Positions 7,644 through 14,877 of a stretch of DNA of 23,627 nt are shown here, one piece after another. Each line of letters starts with the position of its first letter. The first letter of the stretch is position 1. This stretch comes from an uncultured Oscillospiraceae bacterium. GTDB taxonomy: Bacteria > Bacillota > Clostridia > Oscillospirales > Acutalibacteraceae. The stretch covers positions 1-23,627 of the forward strand of contig UQNI01000027.1 of NCBI GenBank assembly GCA_900542375.1. Reading direction: 5' to 3'. Position numbers and translations under genes: made by a program. Below the pieces are notes generated by a model. The model ran no database searches and had not been told where the DNA came from. It saw nothing but the letters and a program-made list of their open reading frames with translations.

Positions 7644-7673
7644 ATTATATATGACATCGTGTCATTTTGTCAA
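7644..7673 (-). promoter_or_regulatory. Promoter of the FUSC-TetR operon
   Basis: On the minus strand, a consensus -35 TTGACA (7668-7673) and a consensus -10 TATAAT (7644-7649) are 18 nt apart. The leader to the ATG at 7577 is about 60 nt. Such a strong promoter would be highly active unless repressed. Confidence 0.85.
7651..7665. promoter_or_regulatory. Probable TetR operator in the promoter spacer
   Basis: ATGACA-TCG-TGTCAT is a perfect 15-bp palindrome exactly filling the -35/-10 spacer of the FUSC promoter. A TetR dimer bound here would block RNA polymerase. Assignment to the TetR encoded at 5032-5652 is inference from operon position. Confidence 0.75.
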
Positions 7674-7942
7674 GTGGAGAAAATAGTTATTCACAAATTA
7701 TTCACTTTTAAAAAATTTGTTTGTACAAAAATAAGTTTTCAACAATAATTTTAGCCTGTTTTTAAAAGATTTGTACAAAAATTCTTTTGGCAGGGAAATA
7801 CTATTGTAAATCTACCCGATTTGTAATAAAATTAACAATGATTGATTAATTAAAACTTCAACCAATAAAGATATTGTTTGTTGCTATAAATCCTGAAAAG
7901 GCTATAAATGCACAAATCGAATCAGAAGGAGAATGTTTTTTT
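7674..7942 (+). other. Pyruvate carboxylase upstream region
   Basis: This A/T-rich spacer holds no gene. It contains two copies of the palindrome TTTGTACAAA at 7720-7729 and 7770-7779, exactly 50 bp apart. It also has a direct repeat GCTATAAAT at 7883-7891 and 7901-7909. A possible promoter for the carboxylase is TTGCTA (7881-7886), 16 nt, TATAAA (7903-7908), leaving a leader of about 28 nt, but this match is modest. An in-frame extension from 7874 to 7942 lies over these elements and is not counted as coding. Confidence 0.4.
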
Positions 7943-10900
7943 ATGAAAAAATTTAAAAGAGTTTTGGTGGCAAACCGTGGCGAAATTGCCATTCGTGTGT
8001 TCCGTGCATGTAAAGAACTTAGCATTAGAGCTTGTGCTATTTATTCCGCAGAGGATAAAGAAGCGCTTTTCCGTACCATGGCGGATGAGTCTTATCAAGT
8101 AGGAGCAGGTAAATCTCCGATTGATGCATATCTTGGCATTGCCGAAATTATTGAATTGGCAATTGCAAAGGGTGTAGATGCAATTCACCCGGGTTACGGT
8201 TTCTTGGCAGAAAACGAGCAGTTTGCATATGAATGTGAGAAAGCAGGTATTGAATTTATCGGTCCTGACCACATCATGATGAATCAAATGGGCGACAAGA
8301 TTAAATCTAAACTGGTAGCTCATTCTGTTGGCGTACCTACTATTCCGGGTGTTGAAGAAGCCATTCAAAGTGAGGAAGATGCAAAACGATTTGCGGATTC
8401 CTGCGGTTATCCTGTTATGTTGAAAGCTGCTGCAGGCGGCGGTGGCCGTGGTATGCGTATTGTGCATAAGCCTGAAGATTTGATTGCAGAATTTAACAGT
8501 GCAACAAACGAAGCAAAAAAAGCATTCGGCAATGGCGATATCTTTATTGAAAAATATTTAGAGTGCCCAAAACATATTGAAATTCAGGTAATGGGCGATA
8601 AATATGGCAATATTGTTCATTTATATGAACGTGATTGTTCTATTCAAAGACGTCACCAAAAAGTAATTGAATTCACTCCTGCCATTGCATTGACAGAGGA
8701 ACAGCGTACTGCAATTTGCAACGATGCAATTAAACTTGCAAAGGCTGTTAATTATCGTAATGCAGGTACGCTTGAATTTTTAGTAGACAAGCACGGCAAC
8801 CATTACTTTATCGAAATGAACCCAAGAATTCAGGTTGAGCATACCATTACCGAAATGACAACCGGCATTGACTTGGTTCAAACTCAAATTTTGGTGGCAG
8901 AAGGCTATCGTTTGGATTCTCCTGAAATTAACATTAAATCTCAGGATGATATCAAACCACAAGGCTATGCAATCCAATGCCGTATTACTACAGAAGACCC
9001 TGCAAATAACTTTGCACCTGATACAGGTAAAATTGCAGTATATCATACAAGTTCCGGTTTTGGCGTTCGTTTAGACGGCGGTAACGGATTTGCAGGTGCA
9101 ACCATTACACCTTACTACGACAGCTTGTTGGTAAAAGCAATTACCCATGCAAGAACATTTGAAGATACGATTGATAAAATGATTCGCGTACTTCAAGAAA
9201 CAAAAATTACAGGCGTAAAAACAAACATTTCCTTCATCTTGAACGTTTTAAATCACAAAGATTTCCGTGAAGGTAAATGCGATACCAGCTTTATTGCAGA
9301 ACATCCGGAATTGTTAACTTTTGCTCCAAAAGGAAATAAAGAACAAAAACTTCTGAACTTCCTGGGCAATAAAGTAGTAAATGAATATACTCCAAAACCG
9401 AAATTCAATGTTCCGATTGTTCCTAAGATTGAAGTACCTGAAAATTTGGAAGGTACCAAACAAATTTTGGATAAACACGGTCCTGAATATCTGTCTAAAT
9501 GGGTATATGACCAAAAAGCTTTGCTGTTTACAGAGACCTCTATGCGTGACGCACAACAATCTTTGATTGCAACACGTGTAAGAACTGTAGATATGGAAAG
9601 AATTGCTCCTGCAGTATCTGTCTTGGCAAAAGATTTGTTCTCTATGGAAATGTGGGGCGGCGCTACCTTTGACGTTGCTTACAGATTCTTAAAAGAAGAC
9701 CCATGGGAGCGTTTGGCAACTTTGCGTGAAAAAATGCCTAACATTTTAACACAAATGTTGTTCCGTGGCGCCAATGCGGTTGGTTATAAAAACTATCCTG
9801 ATAATGTAATTCGTAACTTTATTTCTGTTGCTGCTGATGCAGGCATTGACGTATTCCGTGTATTCGACTCACTAAACTGGTTACAAGGCATGGAAGTAGC
9901 TTTGGATGAAGTTCTCAAACAAGGTAAAGTTGCAGAGGCATGTATGTGTTATACAGGCGACATTTTGGATGAAAGCCGTACAAAATACAGCTTGCAATAT
10001 TACATTAATATGGCAAAAGAGCTTGAAAAACGCGGTGCACATATCATTGCAATTAAAGATATGTCCGGCTTGCTCAAACCGGCAGCTGCATATAAGCTGA
10101 TTAAAGAATTGAAGAACAATGTTGGTCTTCCAATCCATCTGCATACACATGATACAAGCGGTAATGGTGTAGCTTCTCTGTTAATGGCTGCACAGGCTGG
10201 TGTTGATATTGTAGATACAGCAGTAAACAGCATGGCAGGTTTAACCAGCCAACCGGCATTAAGCTCTGTAGTTGCTGCAATTCAAAGAACAGAGAGAGAA
10301 TCCAGCATTAATTTGGATGACATCCAAAAAATCTCCAATTACTGGGAAGATGTTCGTCCTGTTTACGGCCAATTTGAATCCGGTTTAAAAGCAGGTACAA
10401 CTGAGATTTACAAATACGAAATTCCTGGCGGTCAATATTCCAACCTGAAACCACAAGTGGAAAGCTTTGGTTTGGGACAACAATTTGAAGATGTAAAAGC
10501 AATGTACAAAACTGTAAATGACATGTTGGGTGACATTGTTAAAGTTACTCCGTCTTCCAAAGCTGTTGGTGATATGGCTATCTTCATGGTGCAAAATGAT
10601 TTGACACCGGAAAATATTTACGAAAAAGCAAAAGATATTGACTTCCCGGATTCTATTGTTGCTTATTTTGAAGGTATGATGGGACAACCGGAGGGTGGAT
10701 TCCCTGAAAAACTTCAAAAATTGGTTCTAAAAGATAAACAACCAATCACATGCCGTCCGGGTGAATTATTACCTGATGAAGACTTTGATAAAATCAAGGC
10801 TTACCTTCGTGAGACTTATGGTATAGAAGGAAATGACCAAGAAGCTTTAAGCTATGCTTTATATCCAAAAGTATTTGAAGATTACCAAAAAGGTCTCAAA

Positions 10901-11368
10901 AAAGAAGGCAACTTCCGCTTTATGGGCAGCGATACTTTCTTCTACGGTCTGCGTGTAGGCGAAACCAGCGATATCAAAATTGCTGAAGGTAAAATTTTGA
11001 CTGTAAAACTAATCGAAGTCAAAGAGTTGGATGAAGAAGGCTTCCGTGAAGTGGTATTCGAAGTAAACGGAAATCGCCGCACTGTTTCTATTAAAGATCA
11101 GGGAGCAAAAGCACAAGCTGCAGCTGCATCTGTTGTAATGGCTGATCCTGATAATGAAAAAGAAATCGGAGCAAATATTCCTGGTACCATCTTAAAAGTG
11201 CTTGTAAAAGAAGGCGAAAAAGTGGAAGCAAACCAACCAATCGCTGTTATTGAAGCCATGAAAATGGAAACAAATATTCTAGCACCTGTAAGTGGTGAGG
11301 TTGATAAAATTTATGTAAATGATGCTCAACAAGTAAAATCCGGAGAATTAATTGCAACTCTAAAATAA
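7943..11368 (+). CDS. pyc: Pyruvate carboxylase
   Basis: The 1141-residue enzyme joins bicarbonate to pyruvate to make oxaloacetate, using ATP and biotin, in the cytoplasm. All three domains are in one chain, as in the alpha4-type enzyme. The biotin carboxylase begins at KRVLVANRGEIAIRVFRA, with the ATP-grasp Gly-rich loop (GGGGRGM) and the EMNPRIQVEHT segment. The carboxyltransferase has RDAQQS (R535, D536), K705 in IKDMSG, which is the likely carbamylated lysine, and metal-binding H734 and H736. The C-terminal carrier domain has EAMKMET with biotinyl K1107. Length matches the family. The ATG at 7943 follows AAGGAGA at 10 nt; the frame is open 23 codons upstream, but that stretch has no family similarity. 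It feeds the TCA branch or C4 acid formation and is monocistronic. Confidence 0.97.
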   Translation: MKKFKRVLVANRGEIAIRVFRACKELSIRACAIYSAEDKEALFRTMADESYQVGAGKSPIDAYLGIAEIIELAIAKGVDAIHPGYGFLAENEQFAYECEKAGIEFIGPDHIMMNQMGDKIKSKLVAHSVGVPTIPGVEEAIQSEEDAKRFADSCGYPVMLKAAAGGGGRGMRIVHKPEDLIAEFNSATNEAKKAFGNGDIFIEKYLECPKHIEIQVMGDKYGNIVHLYERDCSIQRRHQKVIEFTPAIALTEEQRTAICNDAIKLAKAVNYRNAGTLEFLVDKHGNHYFIEMNPRIQVEHTITEMTTGIDLVQTQILVAEGYRLDSPEINIKSQDDIKPQGYAIQCRITTEDPANNFAPDTGKIAVYHTSSGFGVRLDGGNGFAGATITPYYDSLLVKAITHARTFEDTIDKMIRVLQETKITGVKTNISFILNVLNHKDFREGKCDTSFIAEHPELLTFAPKGNKEQKLLNFLGNKVVNEYTPKPKFNVPIVPKIEVPENLEGTKQILDKHGPEYLSKWVYDQKALLFTETSMRDAQQSLIATRVRTVDMERIAPAVSVLAKDLFSMEMWGGATFDVAYRFLKEDPWERLATLREKMPNILTQMLFRGANAVGYKNYPDNVIRNFISVAADAGIDVFRVFDSLNWLQGMEVALDEVLKQGKVAEACMCYTGDILDESRTKYSLQYYINMAKELEKRGAHIIAIKDMSGLLKPAAAYKLIKELKNNVGLPIHLHTHDTSGNGVASLLMAAQAGVDIVDTAVNSMAGLTSQPALSSVVAAIQRTERESSINLDDIQKISNYWEDVRPVYGQFESGLKAGTTEIYKYEIPGGQYSNLKPQVESFGLGQQFEDVKAMYKTVNDMLGDIVKVTPSSKAVGDMAIFMVQNDLTPENIYEKAKDIDFPDSIVAYFEGMMGQPEGGFPEKLQKLVLKDKQPITCRPGELLPDEDFDKIKAYLRETYGIEGNDQEALSYALYPKVFEDYQKGLKKEGNFRFMGSDTFFYGLRVGETSDIKIAEGKILTVKLIEVKELDEEGFREVVFEVNGNRRTVSIKDQGAKAQAAAASVVMADPDNEKEIGANIPGTILKVLVKEGEKVEANQPIAVIEAMKMETNILAPVSGEVDKIYVNDAQQVKSGELIATLK

Positions 11369-11385
11369 TTACCTAACGGTTTTAT

Positions 11386-11425
11386 AAAAACTGATTGTCA
11401 ATTTGTTTGACAATCAGTTTTTTAT
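11386..11425 (+). terminator. Rho-independent terminator after pyruvate carboxylase
   Basis: A 15-bp stem (AAAACTGATTGTCAA at 11387-11401 with its complement at 11408-11422) has a short loop and ends in a T-run 18 nt after the stop codon. Confidence 0.9.
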
Positions 11426-11800
11426 ATTTGAATTTGTTATACATTACAAATAATTTGTTTTTCTAAAATACTTTCTTACTTATTTTATAGAAAAATCCGC
11501 TCGGATAGGTTATAACGTCTATTTTTATTATGATGTCATAACAGCAATAAGATTATGGATTGCTATATGAATGTCATCGTTTTTATTTACTGTACAATGG
11601 TTTTTATGCTTGCAATAAAAGTAAAGTTATAGTTATTGACAAGAACGTTTTAGTGATTATCAGTTAAAAATTATAAAACGATTTTTTATACTATAGCAAC
11701 CTTCCGATAGCAACAAAATAGATACAGAAAGGAGCAATTTGTTATTTTTAGAATCCTGACTGTTAATATGAATATGATAACATATAATTTTTGTTGAAAA
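11426..11800 (+). other. Long A/T-rich intergenic region without a visible gene
   Basis: No convincing open frame with a ribosome site is present. Two weak structures are visible: an A/T inverted repeat around 11457-11495, and CGTTTTA (11646-11652) facing TAAAACG (11674-11680) followed by six Ts. A 14-bp word at 11639-11652 recurs upstream of ferritin. A small RNA cannot be ruled out, but I see no well-spaced promoter for one. Confidence 0.3.
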
Positions 11801-11829
11801 TTGCTTTATATTTCCTTTTATGATATAAT
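11801..11829 (+). promoter_or_regulatory. Promoter of the second FUSC gene
   Basis: TTGCTT (11801-11806), 17 nt, TATAAT (11824-11829), with a leader of about 49 nt. The spacer end and -10 (TTTTATG-A-TATAAT) closely resemble the ferritin promoter (TTTTATG-T-TATAAT). Confidence 0.65.
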
Positions 11830-11884
11830 ATAGACAGATTGAAATTATATTTTTAGTAAATTAGTAGAAAAGTAAGGTTATGTT

Positions 11885-13834
11885 ATGTTACAAACAATAA
11901 AGCAAAGAGTATTAAATGCGATTCCTCCAACTGTACTATTTTTAGCATTATTTTTTTCCATTTTATATATTTGCGGCTTACAAGACGCGTTAATTGCCAC
12001 CTTTTTAACATTGGAATTTATGCGCTTAAAAACAGATGAGTTTGTCGAAAGCACTATGATAAAATCCACTGTGCTTTATATTATTATTGCAGTATTTGCC
12101 TATCTTGCAGGTTTAAATGTATATCTATGTGCCGTTTTCAATTTTGTAACGCCTTTTATGATTATTTATCTTTTTTTAGATGAATTCGACCCGACCAATC
12201 AGATACCATATACATTGGCGTTGGCATTTTTTCAATTAATTCCAACAGATTTACGAGGATTACCTATACGTATTGGTGCGATTGTAGGTGCTTGTATTGT
12301 CACTTATATTGCTGTTATTCTTACCAGATTGGCGACGAAAAAACAGCCGAATAAAAATATTCAGATATTAACCGTACAAGGTTTACAAGAAATGGTTTGT
12401 CAATTAGATGCAGTGATACAAAAGGATTTTGACCGTGTGAAACAGCATCAAGATAAATTGTTTGAAATTAACCGTTCTCTCAGTCATTCTATTTATGGTG
12501 CCAATGACAATTTAGTTTTAAATGGCAGCAGTGGTCAATCATATTTTCCTTTTATCATAGTATTTCAGCATATGAATCATTTGATGGGAGACATCTGTGA
12601 TAAGCCAAAAGTGCTGACACAAGATACTATTTTATATTTGGAAAAATTAAGAGATGTATTGAATCAAGCACAAAAACTGGCAGCAAAAAATCAAATGAAA
12701 CAGGCATCTCTTAAATTAATTGAGTTCTCAGGAGAAATTGAAATTGATCAAATTGATATCAACTATAATATTGTTTATATCTTGAATTATTTATCTACGG
12801 CATTTATGGAAATATCCAATAAGAGAAAGGGATTTTCTTTTAAAAATATCCAATTTAAGTCTCATATTTGGTATCAAATAAAAGCAAACTTTAATATCCA
12901 TTCGTTTAAAATGCGCTTTGCATTGCGGTTAAGTATTGCAGTATGTCCTGTGGCGACTCTGATGTACTACTTTAATTTACCCCATGGATTCTGGATGCCA
13001 ATGACAATTTTGGTTCTGATTTTGCCATATTGGGAAAATACCCTACGTAAAATAGCAGACAGGGTAATAGGTACACTATTGGGCATTGCGGTATTTGCTA
13101 TTTTATATTATTTGTTCCCAAGTCCTTTGGAACAAATGATTATTATGGTTATTGTAAATTTCTTAATTTATACGACCAAACGATATGCGTTTACGGCTAT
13201 CTTTTTAACTTGTTCTTCATTTGCAATAAATGTAGCAATGGATAATGCAGATCATTTATTTTCACTGCGATTTATTTACACAATAGGAGCTGCAATTATA
13301 GCGATTGTAGCCAGCTACTGTATTTTTCCAACCAATAATGAGGCAGAATTAAAAAACATGATGCGGCGTTTATTGGATATGGATGACTTTTTATTGGACA
13401 CTTTGTTACAGTTATCAAAAGGAAACCAAAAGCAATCTATCAAACAAGAGTTGGTACTGACATCTTATCTGGTTAGCGGTAAAATTGAAAATCATTGTAT
13501 TATGTCAAAATCCAGTAAAAATAAGGTATATGTAAAACGTTTTATTATGCTCAACAATAAATTTGTTACGGATATTGCACATATCTACACTTTGATGTCC
13601 ATGCAGCAGAAAGAGCGTATTGACCCGGAAGCGTTAACCTCTTTGATTATGGATTTGAAAGCAACCATTAAATCCATGAAAGATATGCTTTCCCATAAAA
13701 AGGTAGTGGTTAGTCATCCAAAATTGGATTACAATCAAGTTTATGATGATGTGTACGTAAACGGTAAAATGATACGCAGTGCTGATTGTTTATACCGCAT
13801 GTATGACTGTGTTCAGACGCACTTATTGAATTAG
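11885..13834 (+). CDS. FUSC-family membrane exporter (second paralogue)
   Basis: The 649-residue protein repeats the architecture of the FUSC protein encoded at 5673-7577. It has a first membrane block (residues 15-150), a charged cytoplasmic region (about 150-340) and a second membrane block beginning near residue 343 (MRFALRLSIAVC) to about 480, followed by a soluble C-terminus. Sequence identity between the two is visibly low, so they are old paralogues, not a recent tandem copy. The ATG at 11885 follows TAAGG at 7 nt; another ATG 5 nt earlier is in a different frame. It appears monocistronic, with no regulator gene beside it and no clear terminator after it. The substrate is unknown, but export of an organic acid or aromatic acid is typical for the family. 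Confidence 0.83.
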   Translation: MLQTIKQRVLNAIPPTVLFLALFFSILYICGLQDALIATFLTLEFMRLKTDEFVESTMIKSTVLYIIIAVFAYLAGLNVYLCAVFNFVTPFMIIYLFLDEFDPTNQIPYTLALAFFQLIPTDLRGLPIRIGAIVGACIVTYIAVILTRLATKKQPNKNIQILTVQGLQEMVCQLDAVIQKDFDRVKQHQDKLFEINRSLSHSIYGANDNLVLNGSSGQSYFPFIIVFQHMNHLMGDICDKPKVLTQDTILYLEKLRDVLNQAQKLAAKNQMKQASLKLIEFSGEIEIDQIDINYNIVYILNYLSTAFMEISNKRKGFSFKNIQFKSHIWYQIKANFNIHSFKMRFALRLSIAVCPVATLMYYFNLPHGFWMPMTILVLILPYWENTLRKIADRVIGTLLGIAVFAILYYLFPSPLEQMIIMVIVNFLIYTTKRYAFTAIFLTCSSFAINVAMDNADHLFSLRFIYTIGAAIIAIVASYCIFPTNNEAELKNMMRRLLDMDDFLLDTLLQLSKGNQKQSIKQELVLTSYLVSGKIENHCIMSKSSKNKVYVKRFIMLNNKFVTDIAHIYTLMSMQQKERIDPEALTSLIMDLKATIKSMKDMLSHKKVVVSHPKLDYNQVYDDVYVNGKMIRSADCLYRMYDCVQTHLLN

Positions 13835-13935
13835 AAAGTAAACTTTCAACAGCAGAAAAACAAATATAGATAGGAACATCTTTCCATGTTCAAAGTTTTG
13901 GCTGTTAACAAGAACGTTTTAACGTTTTATCGTTG

Positions 13936-13954
13936 GAAATTGCACAGCAATTTC
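13936..13954. promoter_or_regulatory. Palindrome overlapping the ferritin -35
   Basis: GAAATTGC-ACA-GCAATTTC is a perfect 8-3-8 inverted repeat covering the -35 hexamer and the start of the spacer, where a repressor could act. It does not match the Fur 7-1-7 or the PerR box consensus, so the regulator is unknown. Confidence 0.55.
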
Positions 13955-13968
13955 TTTTATGTTATAAT
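13940..13968 (+). promoter_or_regulatory. Ferritin promoter
   Basis: TTGCAC (13940-13945), 17 nt, consensus TATAAT (13963-13968), with a leader of about 28 nt to the ATG at 14003. Confidence 0.75.
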
Positions 13969-14002
13969 AAACACAAGAAAAATGATGAAGGAGAGATTTT
14001 CT

Positions 14003-14515
14003 ATGCTAGATGAAAAATTAGTTGAGTTATTGAATGACCAAGTAAATAAAGAATTTTATTCCGCTTATTTGTATTTATCAATGGCGAATTATTACAATGA
14101 AGAAGGTTTAAGCGGTTTTGGAAATTGGTTTACCATTCAGGCGCAAGAAGAACGTGACCATGCTATGCTGTTCTTAGAATATCTGCAAAATAATGGTGCT
14201 CATGTTGAATTAAAAACAGTAGAAGCACCTAAGAAACAGTTTAAAGAATTTAAAGATCCGCTGAATGAAAGCTTAAAGCATGAAAGATATGTGACCGCTT
14301 CCATACATAATATTTATGCAGCCGCAAGTAACGTAAAAGATTTCCGCACCATGCAGTTTTTAGATTGGTTTGTAAAAGAGCAGGGTGAGGAAGAGAAAAC
14401 CGCAGAAGATTTAATTAAAAAATTAGAATTGTTTGGTCAAGATGGAAAAGGTTTATATATGTTAGACAGCGAATTGGCATCCAGAACTTACTCTGCACCA
14501 ACATTAACACTGTAA
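14003..14515 (+). CDS. ftnA: Ferritin (bacterial non-haem, FtnA type)
   Basis: The 170-residue protein oxidises Fe(II) at an internal diiron site and stores the iron in a 24-subunit shell in the cytoplasm. Counting from the ATG at 14003, every ferroxidase residue sits at the Escherichia coli FtnA number: E17, E50, H53, E94, Q127, with E130 also present. Length and the four-helix pattern with a C-terminal fifth helix fit the family. The lack of a haem-ligand methionine in the bacterioferritin pattern argues against Bfr. The start follows GAAGGAGAG. The longer open frame from 13886 covers the promoter and is rejected. It is monocistronic, with its own promoter and terminator. A palindrome on the -35 suggests repression by an unknown regulator. 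Confidence 0.96.
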   Translation: MLDEKLVELLNDQVNKEFYSAYLYLSMANYYNEEGLSGFGNWFTIQAQEERDHAMLFLEYLQNNGAHVELKTVEAPKKQFKEFKDPLNESLKHERYVTASIHNIYAAASNVKDFRTMQFLDWFVKEQGEEEKTAEDLIKKLELFGQDGKGLYMLDSELASRTYSAPTLTL

Positions 14516-14552
14516 TAAACAAGCACCGTGTTGCGGTGCTTGTTTATTTTTA
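14515..14552 (+). terminator. Rho-independent terminator after ferritin
   Basis: AAACAAGCACCG and CGGTGCTTGTTT form a 12-bp stem around the loop TGTTG, followed by a T-rich tract, directly after the stop codon. Confidence 0.92.
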
Positions 14553-14877
14553 CTCTAAATGATCGTATTTTATCATATGAGAAAAATTGTTCAATTAGTG
14601 ATTGTTCCCAGTACATGTTGTATGCTACTATGATTCAGTCAAATAATGAAGCATTATGGAATGATTGAGTATTACAAACATATATCCAGTATATTTTGTT
14701 GCAAGTATTCTTTACACTATACAAAACGTGTTTATATGTCGTATAGATGAATTGAATAACGGAAAAAAGGAATTTTGTAATGACCATTCTGCTGATTTGT
14801 TTTATTAATTTGTATATACCAATATAGTTTATCCGGAGAGCTGTATTGTTATAGAGTTAAAATGAGGGGGAATCACT
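14553..14877 (+). other. Upstream region of the ABC importer operon, no gene
   Basis: No open frame with a ribosome site is visible apart from the importer start. Several A/T-rich promoter-like pairs occur, and I cannot choose among them: TTGTTC (14602), 18 nt, TACTAT (14626); and TTGTTG (14696), 16 nt, TATACA (14718). A perfect palindrome ATAATG-AAG-CATTAT lies at 14643-14657, just after the start site expected from the first pair. If that pair is used, the leader would be about 240 nt. Confidence 0.35.

Noticed and set aside
7874..7942. 23-codon N-terminal extension of pyruvate carboxylase
   Set aside because: It lacks a ribosome site, has no family similarity, and overlaps repeat and promoter-like elements. 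The ATG at 7943 has a good site and gives normal length.
7922..8467. 181-codon open frame on the minus strand inside pyruvate carboxylase
   Set aside because: It is antisense to a strongly conserved coding region, its product is rich in Cys, Phe, His and Asn without any recognisable motif, and it has no upstream ribosome site.
13874..13891. GAACAT-N6-ATGTTC inverted repeat as terminator of the second FUSC gene
   Set aside because: The stem is only 6 bp, the loop is 6 nt and no proper T-run follows. It might still be a protein site, but nothing supports this.
13886..14002. 39-codon N-terminal extension of ferritin
   Set aside because: It covers a TTGCAC-17-TATAAT promoter and the palindrome. 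Ferroxidase residues match standard FtnA numbering only when counted from 14003.
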